The notes below the pieces were generated by a model. That model was given only the letters and a program-made list of their open reading frames with translations, was not told the DNA's origin and did not search any database. A stretch of DNA of 34,684 nucleotides from Brachionus plicatilis (lineage: Eukaryota > Rotifera > Eurotatoria > Ploima > Brachionidae): positions 496,116-530,799 of the forward strand of contig QEOQ01000426.1 of the NCBI GenBank assembly GCA_010279815.1, in the 5' to 3' direction. Positions 10,564-21,208 of this stretch are shown piece after piece. Within the stretch, counting starts at the first letter, position 1. Each line of letters starts with the position of its first letter. A program made the position numbers and the translations under genes.

Positions 10564-11230
10564 ACAAAGGATTCAATGAATCAATGTGAAAACTACTACG
10601 TGGTATTTGTCGACAATGTTAGAGTTTTACATAGATTAATAACTTTAAATTTTATATGAATATCAAAAATTGCGTTTAAACAATATCTTCAATTTTTAAT
10701 TTTAATTTCAATAATTTTTTTTATATCATTCATTTTTAAATTATTATTTTTAATAAAAAAAAGTATAATATGAAATTTTTCAGTTCTTTTACGAAAAATT
10801 TTTGCAAAAAATTTTTCGAAATATTTGGCCATCTTTGAAGTTTATTTTTCGAATATTGATTTCGAAAATTTTTCTTTTTTTTTAGCTTTTGATTTGACAG
10901 GGATTAAACAAGAAAATTTTAACTAAATAAAAAGATTGTTTTATCTTTAATGAGATTTATTCATCTTAAGCTGCAGACGAATAAATCGCAGCAATTGATT
11001 TTTTAACATTACTTTTTTTTAATTTTACTTCAATTGCCATGGTGTTTTTTGAAATAATATTTAAAAAAATTATGTTTTCAAAGGATTTCTATCAAAATAA
11101 AAAAAATCTAAATCTAACTGTTTAAGCATATTTTAAAAGTAAATATTCAATTTTAAATTTTTGAGAAATAGGTTCAAGAGTGGCTGGTTTTGGATTTGGT
11201 AAAAGTGTATCTTGAATCACTGCAAAATTT
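10564..11230. other. AT-rich spacer, no gene seen
   Basis: No ORF or structured repeat could be supported between hAT-1 and the Mutator-like relic. Confidence 0.5.
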
Positions 11231-11955
11231 TCACTGTTTTGGTTGAATTAGTAATACAGGCCTAGTTTTTGATGGTTGATCTTTTTTACGTTTTTGACCA
11301 ATTGGTAAACATTTTGCTTGTAGAGGTACTTAGCAGAGATTTAACCTACTGGTCCCCACTATGATTTATTTACAGTGGTGATTTCATAACAGTATTTAAC
11401 GAAAAATTACGTAAAATACCGTAAATTAACCAAATTTTACCTTTTATTTTCATATATTTTTTTGACAGTTTTTTTTTTTCATAAATTGGTCAAAAAAATA
11501 GTTATTTTTAAATTGTTGTAAAAAAAGCTTACTTAAATTTTCGATTTTTGGAAAAAAAGGACATTTTTTCAAAAAATTTTGAAATTTTGAATTGACCGTT
11601 TTTAATTTTACCAAATTTTACCAAAATTATCTCAAAATCCTGAAAATTTACGTAATTTTTCGTAAAATACTTCTATTTCACTTTTCGGATTTTACGTTAA
11701 TTTACGTAAAATTTGGTAAAATTTGGTTAATTTACGGTATTTTTCGTAATTTTTCGTAAAATACTGTTATCAAATCACCACTGTACAATTACAGTTTTTA
11801 AGAAGTTTAGCATTAAGAAAAAATACTAAGAAATTAAATAAGTTAAAAAAATATAACTCAAAATATTGATATTTTAAATGATAGTTAATATTTCCCGCGT
11901 TGACATTTGTGTAATTTTGTGAAACATATATTATTTCATGTTGTTTCATCATCAA
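11231..11955 (-). pseudogene. Mutator-like transposase tail (SWIM region), split by a MITE
   Basis: Reading down from 11362, the frame gives IIVGTSRLNLC, a stop, then VPLQAKCLPIGQKRKK and TRPVLLIQ. This fits the post-SWIM tail of invertebrate MULE transposases, where a RLN-C-VP-x-AK-x-PIGQKRKRGRP pattern is common (recalled, not searched). On the other side of the inserted MITE, a minus-strand frame (11955 down to about 11786) ends KLLKNCNC, which could hold the CxC pair of the SWIM finger. Together they suggest one SWIM domain split by the 11373-11783 insertion. The tail is recognised with fair confidence, the far side only weakly. Confidence 0.45.
11373..11783. mobile_element. Tc1/mariner-type MITE, 411 bases
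   Basis: Terminal inverted repeats of 69 bases (11373-11441 and 11715-11783) differ at three positions and begin CAGTGGTGATTTSATAACAG. The dinucleotide TA flanks both ends (11371-11372 and 11784-11785), as expected for Tc1/mariner insertion. The interior is AT-rich with repeated ACGTAAAATTTGGTAAA words and has no ORF. The high end-to-end similarity implies a fairly recent insertion. Confidence 0.85.
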
Positions 11956-12388
11956 AGTTTAAAAAGCTCAATTCTGCCATTTTAAAATAATAAAAAAGAA
12001 TTCTTTTTTGGAAATTTTCGCAAAAATTGAATTAAAATTCACAATGTCTTTTTGAATATCAATTATGATAAAATTAATATTTGATTCTTTAGGCTTTGTG
12101 TATTTTGTGATTTCTTTAATCAATAACATTGTTTGATGTCTTAAATCAACAACTTTTTCTGTTCTGAATAAAGCAAATAAAATAAAATTTGACAACTTTA
12201 AAATAGGATTTGAAATTAATGTATTTATTTATTGAGAAAATTCAAAAAAATTTGTTTTAAAAGTATGTTGAGTGCTTTACAGTAAGACTTGAGGCTTTGG
12301 AAATTTAAACATTGCTAGCAACCGTTTTTAATATTTAACCAAAGTTTCTCAATCAAATCATGCTGTAAAAATCATGAATTAAGTCGAT
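11786..12388. other. Spacer upstream of protease-homolog gene
   Basis: Contains weak minus-strand frames (11968-12195 is the longest, 75 codons, without a recognised family). No gene is supported here. Confidence 0.4.
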
Positions 12389-12396
12389 TATAAATA
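12389..12396 (+). promoter_or_regulatory. TATA-like box of the protease-homolog gene
   Basis: TATAAATA lies 40 bases before the start codon at 12429, with CTCACATTC as a possible initiator downstream. In such AT-rich DNA the match may be chance. Confidence 0.35.
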
Positions 12397-12428
12397 AATT
12401 GCACTCACATTCATAACTAAAAAATTAA

Positions 12429-15400
12429 ATGGAGCCTCTCGATTTCCAAAATCCCTATGGTGATAAATTGGTGCGAAAAAAAAAGAACCGAAAAAATAAA
12501 GTTGTTCAACAAGAAGACCAAAATGATACAAAAATTGACTACCCCACACATAATTTTTATCAAAATGAAATCAGGAATAAAAATATTTTACAAGACAACG
12601 ACGACTACATTATGGACATGGTTTACTTGAACCGCAAATCTAGCGAGACCAAGTCGAAAGACAATAGCCAAGACACATTTGAGGAAAAAAAGCTGCCTGT
12701 TTTGCCAAAACCATTGCAAACTAACGAATTAATTGACGCTCATGATAAACTAAAAAAAAAACAACAAAATGACATTAAAGACCCACAAGAAAACAAAATT
12801 TCCAAATTGACCATCATTTTGCTTGTGATCATTGCTGTTTTGGTCGTGTTGGTAATTGTTCTACTAGTCTTGACAATAGGTAATATTTTAAATAAATACT
12901 TTAAATTTTCCAAAGACAAAAAAAATATTGATTTTATTTCGATTCTAAAAAATTTTGATTTTGAAAACTTTTTTGTTAGGATTTTAAAAGTAACTCACAA
13001 TTTTATGATCATTTGGTGTTCTAAGAGTAACATTTTTTTTTAATTGAGTGATTTAAAAATCAAATCAAAATTAATATTTGAATTTTTACCGTTCCATTAA
13101 GTGATGATTGCGGCCACATGAATATTTTGCCGTACCAAATAATTATTGTAGCGGTCACGTTTAAGTCAGATTCTTTTAAATAACTCTTTTTAAAAGAAAA
13201 AAATTATCAAAAACTTTAACGCAAAATTATTCCATTTAAAAAAAAATTCACCTGAAAAACTAGAAAAAAAAGTCGATCATTATTATTAGATCAATTTGTA
13301 AAATATTTGTTAATTTCATTTTATCTTTGATCAAGATCCGAAAAAAGGCATTTTATTAAAGACATAAAACCTATGGAACTAAAGATTAATTGATGAGTAT
13401 TTTTAAGATTAAAAATTCTTTTTACTTTTTACAAGACAAACAAACATTAAATAATTTTTTTGTTGTATTTTTTCACGTGTAAATAAATTTCTGGAGAAAA
13501 AAATCTCAGTTTAGGGAAAATAAATTAAATTAAATCTAAGTATCACACAGATTAGACTGAATGGCTTTATTAAGATTTAAACGCTTTTTCTCCCCAAAAT
13601 CATTTTATTTACAATACAAACTTCTTCCAAAAAAAGTCTTCAATGTATTTCTTAATAAAGTAAAAACGAAATTAAAAAAATATTATTTTAAGTTTTTTTT
13701 TAAAAAGGACCAAAACAAAACTACTTGATTTTAATTTACATCAATTTGTTGCAATTTTAGATTAAAAGAAGAAGGCAAATTTTTCAAATATATTCTTTTC
13801 AAAATTCTTCAGAAATAAATTAAAAAACTATTAAGAATTTCTTTTGTAATTTTAAAGTGTTTTTGTATTTTAATTAATTTTTCATATGAAAAATTAAAAT
13901 TTGCTTTAAGGATTTTAAAAGGACTTTTAGATAACAACATTTTTACCCAATTTCTAGAAAAAGTAAAGAATTAAATTAATCAAAAGTTCAATAAAAAGAC
14001 AAATGAATAAGTTTTTTATATGGTAAATTGGTAATTTTAATAATTAGCTATCAAAAATTTATTTGTGCTTACTAAAAATTAATTGAATATAATCAAGATA
14101 TCAAATTTAGTTTTTTTTGCTGAAAGAAATGAAATACGAAATAAATTTTTTCTATTGAATTCTAGTTCAGTTTATTTTCAATAATACCTTGTTACATTTG
14201 TTCTTAAACATAATTAAAAATTTAAATTTCTATGGGAGATTAAAAAGAAGGGCATTCACTTTTTTATGAATAGAAATGCATGATTTAAATAAAATAAATT
14301 AAAATTTAAAATAAAATTTTTGTCAAAGATTTGGTTTCTTAAAAAAATAAGTAAACTTGGTAAACTGAAAAATGCGACTGTATAATGTATTTAATATTGT
14401 TTAATTATTTACAGCTAATTTAATATTATCGATTAAATAAATTACTCTTGAAATCTAATATTCCTGCCAAAAATAAATTCTATCATACTAAATTTTTTTT
14501 TTTAAATAAAATTGATTTGTTGGAATAAATATTTTGGACCTCATTCATGTCATTAAAAAAAGTATTAAATTTGATTGCTATGTTGATACCAATTTCTTTT
14601 AATGATTAAAACATTTTTGATATTTTTATAATATTCTAAAAATGGCAAATTTAAATGAGAAAGTCATAGGTCAGATTATATTTTGCTAGATGAAATAAGT
14701 AAAGTTACAGTTTGAAATTTTTTGACAATTATTTTCATTTAAATTTAAAAAAATTGAGAAAAAATAAAATTTAAAAAAATAAGACTACACAAACAAAACA
14801 AATTGTAATTTTAAATTTATTTGAATGTTTTTTCTAAAATTTTCTTTTAAAAAAGTTGGTTGAAAAAATATCTTCGAAAATAATTCTGACATCAGATATG
14901 TTATTCGACAGCATTTTTTTAAAAAACCATAACATAATCACTTAAGATTAATGTTGTCATGTATCATAATTTTTGTAAATTATCTAATAATATAATTTTT
15001 AAATAAAAATTTTTCGTTAATACTTTTGGCATTTCTCAAATTTTATTTACAAATTTATTCTTTAACTCAAAAAGAATTTTTGTTTGTTCTTCATTAAGAA
15101 TTAAACAATCTCAACGAAACAAATTTTTAATTAAATTTTTTCAAATAATTGTTTATATGGAAATTTTTTAAGTATTCGGAGTCCGATCAAGCGAAAACCA
15201 AAATACTCCCAATTCAACATCAACTATTACAACAACCTGTTCATACGGATTCTCAGGTCCTAATTGTTCCGATCGTAAATAACCTTTTTTTACCCTTAAC
15301 CCATCATTTTTTTAAACTCTGTTTTTTATTTTATTACTAAAAAATAAAAGCCATAAATGAAATTTAAAATTTTTTAATTTAAATCTTTGCTACAAAAAAA

Positions 15401-16376
15401 AACAGAGTTTGGCACCAAACCAAAGCTATGATTGAATTTTTCCTCAAGAATGTGGACTAGTCTTTTTTTCACAGAATGCCCGAATCTCTGGCGCATTTGC
15501 AGCCTCTGACCACAGCTGGCCTTCAATTGTCATCATTGAGTTCAATTACAAGTTTGACTATACAGACTCATATGGAAATTACCTCTCGCATAGCACATCA
15601 GAAATTTGTACTGGTGCTCTTATTAATCGAAATACAGTTTTGACTGCAGCGCACTGTCTCATTGAACATGTCAATTTTACAGCTAATGGAATTAGCTTTT
15701 ACCATAAAGTAACTGAAAACAATTATTACCCGACTTTTGAGTCCATGTACACAGTTTATCTTGGTATTATTGATGTAAACGAAGTTTTTTTTCCAAATAT
15801 TGTCTATCCGGCAAGAAAAGTGTCTGTCATGAGCTTCATTAGACATCCACTATATGATTCAAGTGTTTTAATGAACGACATTGCTGTTATAAAGCTAAGA
15901 AGTTCAGTTAGTTTGGACGAATATGTGCAATTGGCTTGCTTGCCGCAAAATTCAAACTATGCCGAAGGTACTGATGTGTGGACAGCTGGATGGGACCTTT
16001 TAAATATAAATAATTCAGTTTTGCTTTCATCAAAAATGCAAAATACTCGCTTTTCTCTGTTTGATATGAATCAATGTCAAAATGTTTCTGATGGATTATT
16101 CAAAAATTCGAATAGTCAAATATGTGCTGGAGATGCTTATGGCACGAATGGCAGCTGCAGTGGAGAAGATGGCGAACCTCTGTTTGTCAAAGATCAGGTA
16201 AATGGTGTTGAAAGATTTGTATTGATTGGAATTTCGTCATACACAGAAGGGTGCGAGGGACTACCTGCGTAAGTTTTAATTCATATCTTTAAAAAATATT
16301 TAAATTGGATATTACTTTTTTTAGAATATTCTCAAAAGTAAGCTCTTATTTGACATGGATTAATTTATATTTTTGA
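12429..16376 (+). CDS. Type II membrane serine-protease homolog, catalytic Ser replaced
   Basis: Exons 12429-12879, 15173-15274, 15449-16268 and 16325-16376 join in phase at GT-AG sites to give 474 residues. Residues 1-126 are a charged, lysine-rich cytoplasmic tail; about 127-150 form one membrane anchor (LTIILLVIIAVLVVLVIVLL). A Ser/Thr-rich stem follows, ending in an EGF-like half-motif (CSYGFSGPNC). CG at 186-187 and the activation site R196-ISGAF lead into a chymotrypsin-fold domain. His253 (LTAAHC) and Asp328 (NDIAVIKL) are present, but the GDSGGP motif reads GEDGEP, so the nucleophile is Asp425. Structural cysteines are kept and the C-terminus (FSKVSSYLTWI) is canonical. It is therefore probably a non-proteolytic cell-surface protein acting by binding or as a decoy. 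Intron 1 could hide further stem exons. Confidence 0.85.
12880..15172 (+). other. Intron 1 of the protease homolog, 2293 bases
   Basis: AT-rich, with no ORF I would call an exon. It contains a perfect 24-base palindrome at 13874-13897 (TTAATTTTTCAT and its complement). Because the stem shows only the last two cysteines of an EGF-like module, a missed small cysteine-rich exon in here is possible. Confidence 0.6.
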
Positions 16377-16399
16377 TTTTAAAATTAAATATTGTTTTA

Positions 16400-16405
16400 A
16401 ATAAA
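16400..16405 (+). terminator. Polyadenylation signal of the protease homolog
   Basis: AATAAA 24 bases after the stop codon (16374-16376). Confidence 0.6.
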
Positions 16406-17091
16406 TAAACTTTTTAAATATTAAATAAAATTCTAGTGCTTTATTTTTTATTTTTTATATAATTTTGCATTTTCTTTATATAATTTCTTTTTTAATTTTT
16501 AAAAATTAAAATTATGTATATTTTTTTTTTCCTCAAATATCATATTAAATATTGTGACCAGTCAAAATTTTTTCTAAACGAGACTTAAAAAAAAAAAATA
16601 TCACAAGATTTAATTTTTTTATTCCTCAATTAAATTTTGATAACAACTGGTTTATAAATTAAATGGCGTTTTTTTCGATAAAAAATAAAACCGACTAGTC
16701 ATGAAATTAATCAGCCCCATTTTTTTTTATCCTTCATTTTTGCTTACTCAAATACTTAATTATGCCAAAAAGGAACAAAAAACAGCTTCATCGAATCCAA
16801 AATTTTGGTTTTAATTCCTTGAGTAAAGCTGAAGGATAAATATTTTTGGTTAATCTATTAATTTATTTATTTACTTGAATTTAATTAACCTCCTCCAGGA
16901 GAAGTAAAAATAAAAATAAGAAGAAGAGAGTACAAAAAAAAATAAAAAATTATACATATATATAAAAATATTACAATTGTAAGAAAATGAAGAGGAAAAT
17001 AGTTTATTTTTAATTTAGTGGGCCTCAAGTTATTCATCTCAATTCATCTAGGCCTTATTAATTCATTTAAAAATATACGATAATCTTTAAA
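16406..17091. other. AT-rich spacer, no gene seen
   Basis: Simple-sequence rich; the purine-rich run near 16910-16945 is the only distinctive stretch. Confidence 0.5.
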
Positions 17092-17171
17092 TCAGTTGTG
17101 TTCTAGACACATTTTGATAGAGTCAGGAATGCCATCACTGATGAAAAAATGCTCTTTTAAATCGTTTCGTG
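17092..17171 (-). CDS. Possible terminal exon of an unidentified gene
   Basis: After a good acceptor (ttaaatatag, ending at 17172) the frame reads RNDLKEHFFISDGIPDSIKM, then CLEHN and TGA at 17094-17092. The peptide is well balanced and helical-looking, and the codons stand out from the AT-rich flanks. I found no partner exon; the transposon wreck at 17404-18970 lies on the same strand upstream and may have displaced it. Family unknown. Confidence 0.3.
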
Positions 17172-17403
17172 CTATATTTAAAAAAAAAATCGGATTAGCA
17201 GTTGAAAAGTTTTTGATTGGACTAAAAAATTTATTTTCAAAAATAAAAAAAAAGCCATACCTTTAGAAAAAAAAATCATCATTTATTCTTTAAAAAAAGA
17301 TTTAAAATGAAATTTAAAGATAAATTTTTTTCCTCAAATTATTCAACACGGCATCTCTTTTTTTTTAATTTGTTCTGTAGAATTTTTGTTTTTGTTTGCT
17401 GCT

Positions 17404-18970
17404 CTAAAAAAGTCGAATGTCGTAAAATCGTTTTTCTAGACCTTCCAGATTGATATGATTTAAATAGATATTTCGACTCTCAAATTGATGTAGGTGATTT
17501 GTAAAGGCGTGGATGTACGGAGTTACATCATTTCTTTAGTAAATTGAACGAAAACACTTAAACCAGTCACTAGTTGATTTTTTTATTTTCTCTCCGAATG
17601 GAATTTTGTCTTTTTTGAAACTCGTATTTAATTTTCTTCCAATAAGATTTCTAAAAATAATTTTTTCAAATATTTTTATTCTTATAATTGTAAGTAGAAT
17701 ATTCATTGAAGAGTTTATATTTTTTGCTCATTATTAAAATATTAATTGTTATTACACAATTATCTACAATAAAACTGAAATATTTTTACAAAATTTCATG
17801 CTTGGCTTCTGAGAAATTTGAATTTGGCTTAACATTATCTATTTTAGCTAAATCAGAAATTAATAGTTCAAAAAGGACGTGACTTACGCGTAAAAAAAGG
17901 TTAAGCAAATCTATAACAAAATTTGAATGAGGTATTTCAGATATTTTTGGATCTGCTTTGTAACCAAAATGCGAGTTTTTTTTCTTAGTTTTTTAATTAA
18001 CTAGAAATTATTTGATTTTGTTTTTGCAAAACTTCGCGGAGTACAATTTTCTATTTAAATAAGTTTTCTTTTTTTAACTATACACCATAAGCATCGGAAA
18101 TTTGAAATAGCACTAAATAGGACTAGAATTATCGATTACATTTTCCAGTCCGAACAGAAAAAAAATTCAATCATGTAATTGTTTCCTTCAAAAAAATAGC
18201 TTTCAAACGAAACTAGTTAATTCCAAAAAATTGATATCCAGGTTTTCATGCCTTCATAATTTTCTTGTTCTACTTGAAAACGTATAATTTTGGAAAATCC
18301 CTAAACAATACGTTCAATTTACTCCAGCCGATGTTTCACCTTCATTAACTATCGCAAAACAAAAATAAATTATATTGAAACTGGCCACTATATTAGTTTC
18401 ATCGGCGGTCAATTAAATCTTTATACGCGTTTGGTTTTTTACTTTGTTTTTGATAAAGAAATTTATCTTTGATTTTATTTGTTCCATTTGGTCAACAAAA
18501 TATCCATTGTCTATTTTATTTAGTTGAAATTAATTGTTAATTGATTCTCTTGCTTTTCGGGTGTAAAAGAAGGTCGAAATTTCTAAATTAAACCACTGCG
18601 AATATTTAAAAAAACTTAATCGGAAAGTCTACATTGATCTGTTAAATATAATATAAACTCAATTGAAGGTCGATCTTGAACTTGCTCTTGAATAATAATT
18701 TTTATCTGATTATTGCTAATTTCCTTTTTATTTTTGCTAATTACGACTCGATTGATTTTTAAATCGACGTTTTTGCAAATTTCATCCAAGTTCATTAGTC
18801 ATATTGTAAGCTTGCCTAGTTTCTATCTCTAAGTATCCTTTACGAGTCTGTGCTAAATTTGAAACAAAACCGTTTAAATTAAACTTGGTAATATCATTTT
18901 TTGCCCTTGATATAGCCTATTTAAGTTGAATTATTTGTCTATCTTTAAAACGAATTTCTAGTTTGTTAAC
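17404..18970 (-). pseudogene. Heavily decayed ORF of an invertebrate transposon-associated protein family
   Basis: Several stretches on the minus strand recall, in the right order, a long uncharacterised protein family repeated in sponge, cnidarian and rotifer genomes (memory, not searched). They are: a lysine-rich stretch from about 18970 to 18620 (LDEICKNVDLKI); LTADETNI with FNIIYFCFAIVNEG near 18420-18310; QENYEGMKTWISIFW near 18280; MIEFFFCSDWKM then LFSAISNFRCLWC near 18170-18090; and TPYIHAFTNHLHQF with LEGLEK at 17523-17430, ending in a stop at 17404. The family usually reads DGTNIGR, EYxLGGDWK, SNYxCIWCK and TPYMHA at these places. There are many stops and shifts. Function unknown; the pattern of a central D-W-K block and CxWC suggests a nuclease or transposase fold, but that is conjecture. 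Confidence 0.55.
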
Positions 18971-19028
18971 CGGCTCAATTTATTTTATATAATTTTAATT
19001 TAAAATTAGAAGATAATTAATTTGCTGA

Positions 19029-19434
19029 TTTTTTGAATTTATTTCATTGTGCCCCAAATCGCTTGCTGAGGATGTCTATTATCTAATTCATCTTCTCTGC
19101 AATAAATCATGCGAAGAATCAATAATTTCAAAAGTATTTAACAAAAAATCCTCATTTGTCAATCAACTTGAATTTGAAGAACTAGAGGATATTTTTACTG
19201 TTATCGAAGATATTCATAATGACGTTCGAGCTTCTAACACTAAAATTGATGAATTAATTAAAATTATTAAATCACAAGATTCACAAATAAATAACTTGAT
19301 AAAGGAAAACAGAGTTCTCTGATTGACAAAAGCTGCACTTATCAAAAATATGGACTTTTTGTTTCATAAGGTCCTAGTTAACGAAGCAATCAATCTTACA
19401 AACCCAAGTATGAATTTCTCGCTCAATCAAAACT
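19029..19434 (+). pseudogene. Coiled-coil ORF fragment, cut by hAT-2
   Basis: The frame opens at 19029 without an ATG (FFEFISLCPKSLAEDVYYLI), continues through a heptad-like region (IFTVIEDIHNDVRASNTKID, then IKSQDSQINNLIKENRVL), and meets TGA at 19320-19322. The same frame continues beyond it (LTKAALIKNMDFLFHKVLVN to PSMNFSLNQN) and ends at the hAT-2 tip at 19436. It looks like the first protein of a non-LTR retrotransposon or another element ORF. It lies on the same strand as the reverse transcriptase at 33342, so both could belong to one interrupted element, although the endonuclease region is absent. Confidence 0.4.
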
Positions 19435-19576
19435 AGGGCTGCAATCTTAACTTTACTTTACAAATAAAGTAAAGCAACCGTATTTACTCACTTTACTTTT
19501 TAAAATAAATCTTTTTTATGAAAATAAAGGTTATAAACCTTCGAATTATTAGTGAAATATTAGTTTTCAGAAAAAG

Positions 19577-19730
19577 TAAATAAAGTAAAGCATTTACTTT
19601 ACTTTAATTGTAAAGTAAAGCATTTACTTTACTTTAATTGTAAAGTAAAGCATTTACTTTACTTTAATTGTAAAGTAAAGCATTTACTTTACTTTAATTG
19701 TAAAGTAAAGCATTTACTTTACTTGCATTA
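19577..19730. repeat. Subterminal 30-base tandem array, left end of hAT-2
   Basis: About five copies of a 30-base unit (CATTTACTTTACTTTAATTG plus TAAAGTAAAG) are nearly identical. Each unit is itself a hairpin: GTAAAGTAAA and TTTACTTTAC around a 3-base centre. The surrounding 19445-19975 is filled with looser TTTACTTTAC words, probably transposase-binding sites. Confidence 0.85.
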
Positions 19731-20251
19731 CTTTTTGAAATTTGGCTTTTTAAAGAAAATTTTGCTTAAAATCTAACGTTTTTCTACAAAATTTAGAAAA
19801 AGTAAAGAAAGTAAAGCAAAAACTTTACTTTACTTGTAAAAAGTAAAGTTATGAAAAAAATATTTACTTTTACGGAAACTCATTTTTCGGATTCAGAATT
19901 GAAAAAAAATACTAATAACATTTACTTTACTTAGCTTTACCTGCACTTTACTAAGGTAAAGTGAAAGATTTAACCAAATCTGCATATTTCAGTTGTTAGA
20001 TATATTTTTATTCATTTTTAATTATCCTAAAATCAAACAGGATTAGAATCAATAAAAGTTGTTGATGAAAACAAACAAAAATATTATTAATAAATTCGTT
20101 TTCAAATTTTATTTTTTAAGAATTTCGATAAAAGAATAAGAAGAACAAATTTGACTTTTATTACATTTTTTTCATAACATTTTAATTTTCTTTGTCATGG
20201 AATACTAAACAAAAAATGAAAAAAATTTTATATTTAATATTCTAATGTTTC

Positions 20252-20784
20252 TTAATAACATGCACAATCTTTAATTTTTTGGAGAAAGCGAACTGCTTTC
20301 TTTTTTTGAATAAAGTTTGCCACACTAAAGGCCGATTCACTTGGTAACGATGTCAAAGGTGATATTAAAAATCTTCTGGTTTCTCTTCTCAAAATTGGAA
20401 GTTTTGTTACAAAATTTTTCCAATATTCATCAAAGTTCAAATTATTATGTAAAACTAAAGAATTAAAATGCGCTTATTCTTCTTTGATACTTTTTTCTTT
20501 TTTTTCCGAAGTGTTGGGTGTTTGGGTTTGATTTGGCATACCACAGAGTTTTTCGAGATTTTTAAATGCCTCATATTTTTTTTGAGAAATTATTTTTCTG
20601 CTTTTTCTTGATTTTTATAATTTCGTGAAATTTCTTTTGCTAATTCAATCAACTTTTTTACGACTTCATTAGATACATCATTTGATAAATAAAATTTTGT
20701 CGTCGGGTCAACATATGATGCTATCTTTATTTTTATTAAAAATACATAAAAAAATCTAAAAAATTTATAATTAACTAAATTCAT
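20252..20784 (-). pseudogene. hAT-2 transposase, C-terminal part
   Basis: From 20784 the frame gives IASYVDPTTKFYLSN and KLIELAKEISRNYKNQEKAE. A shift follows, then SQKKYEAFKNLEKLCGMPNQ, and the dimerisation region YWKNFVTKLPILRRETRRFL, LTSLPSESAFSVANFIQKKK. LPSESAFSVA is the hAT counterpart of the usual SER-FS-AG motif. A TAA near 20465 and the shift near 20590 show decay. The reading frame points toward the left tip, as expected for the 3' end of the element. Confidence 0.8.
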
Positions 20785-21204
20785 TAATGCTTTAAAAAAT
20801 GAAAATCCGTTTACTTTCCTTAATCTTTTGCTGAGAGTCGAATGCAGTCAATCTATGTTTAGGGATTAATCCTGCTATTAGAATGGTTAAAAGCAAAATA
20901 TAGCATCAGATCGCAGATTAAGCCCTAAAGTTTGGGTTAATGCATAAGCTTTGCAGCAAGTTAATATCATATTTACAAATGGATAATTTTTTATCCTTAA
21001 TTTATTTTTCAATTAATCTGGTACATTCTTTCGTCTTATAATAAATAAGGACATGTAATTTTGAAAAATATTTCAAGGCTATGATTTCAATTCTTTCTTC
21101 TCTAATATATGCACGCTTCAAAATTGTATCTCTTTTTTATTATACAGTACAGCTATGTAATCAAAGGAGTACTAATAACGAAAAATGTACTATTTCTTTG
21201 TCAA
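20785..21204. other. Sequence between hAT-2 coding pieces
   Basis: No ORF is supported. The 14-base word CATTAATGCTTTAA near 20783 recurs inverted near 22261, so the hAT-2 coding region may have been opened by an insertion that later received the piggyBac-type element. Confidence 0.35.
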
Positions 21205-21208
21205 TTAA

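Noticed and set aside
11968..12195. 75-codon minus-strand ORF (LRHQTMLLIKEITKYTKPKE)
   Set aside because: Protein-like in places, but no ATG, clear splice partner or family; it may be Mutator-like debris, so I did not call a gene.
19577..19730. Regular 30-base repeats that could be taken for a CRISPR array
   Set aside because: There are no unique spacers. The units are contiguous, self-complementary and mirrored at the other hAT-2 end, so they are subterminal transposon repeats.
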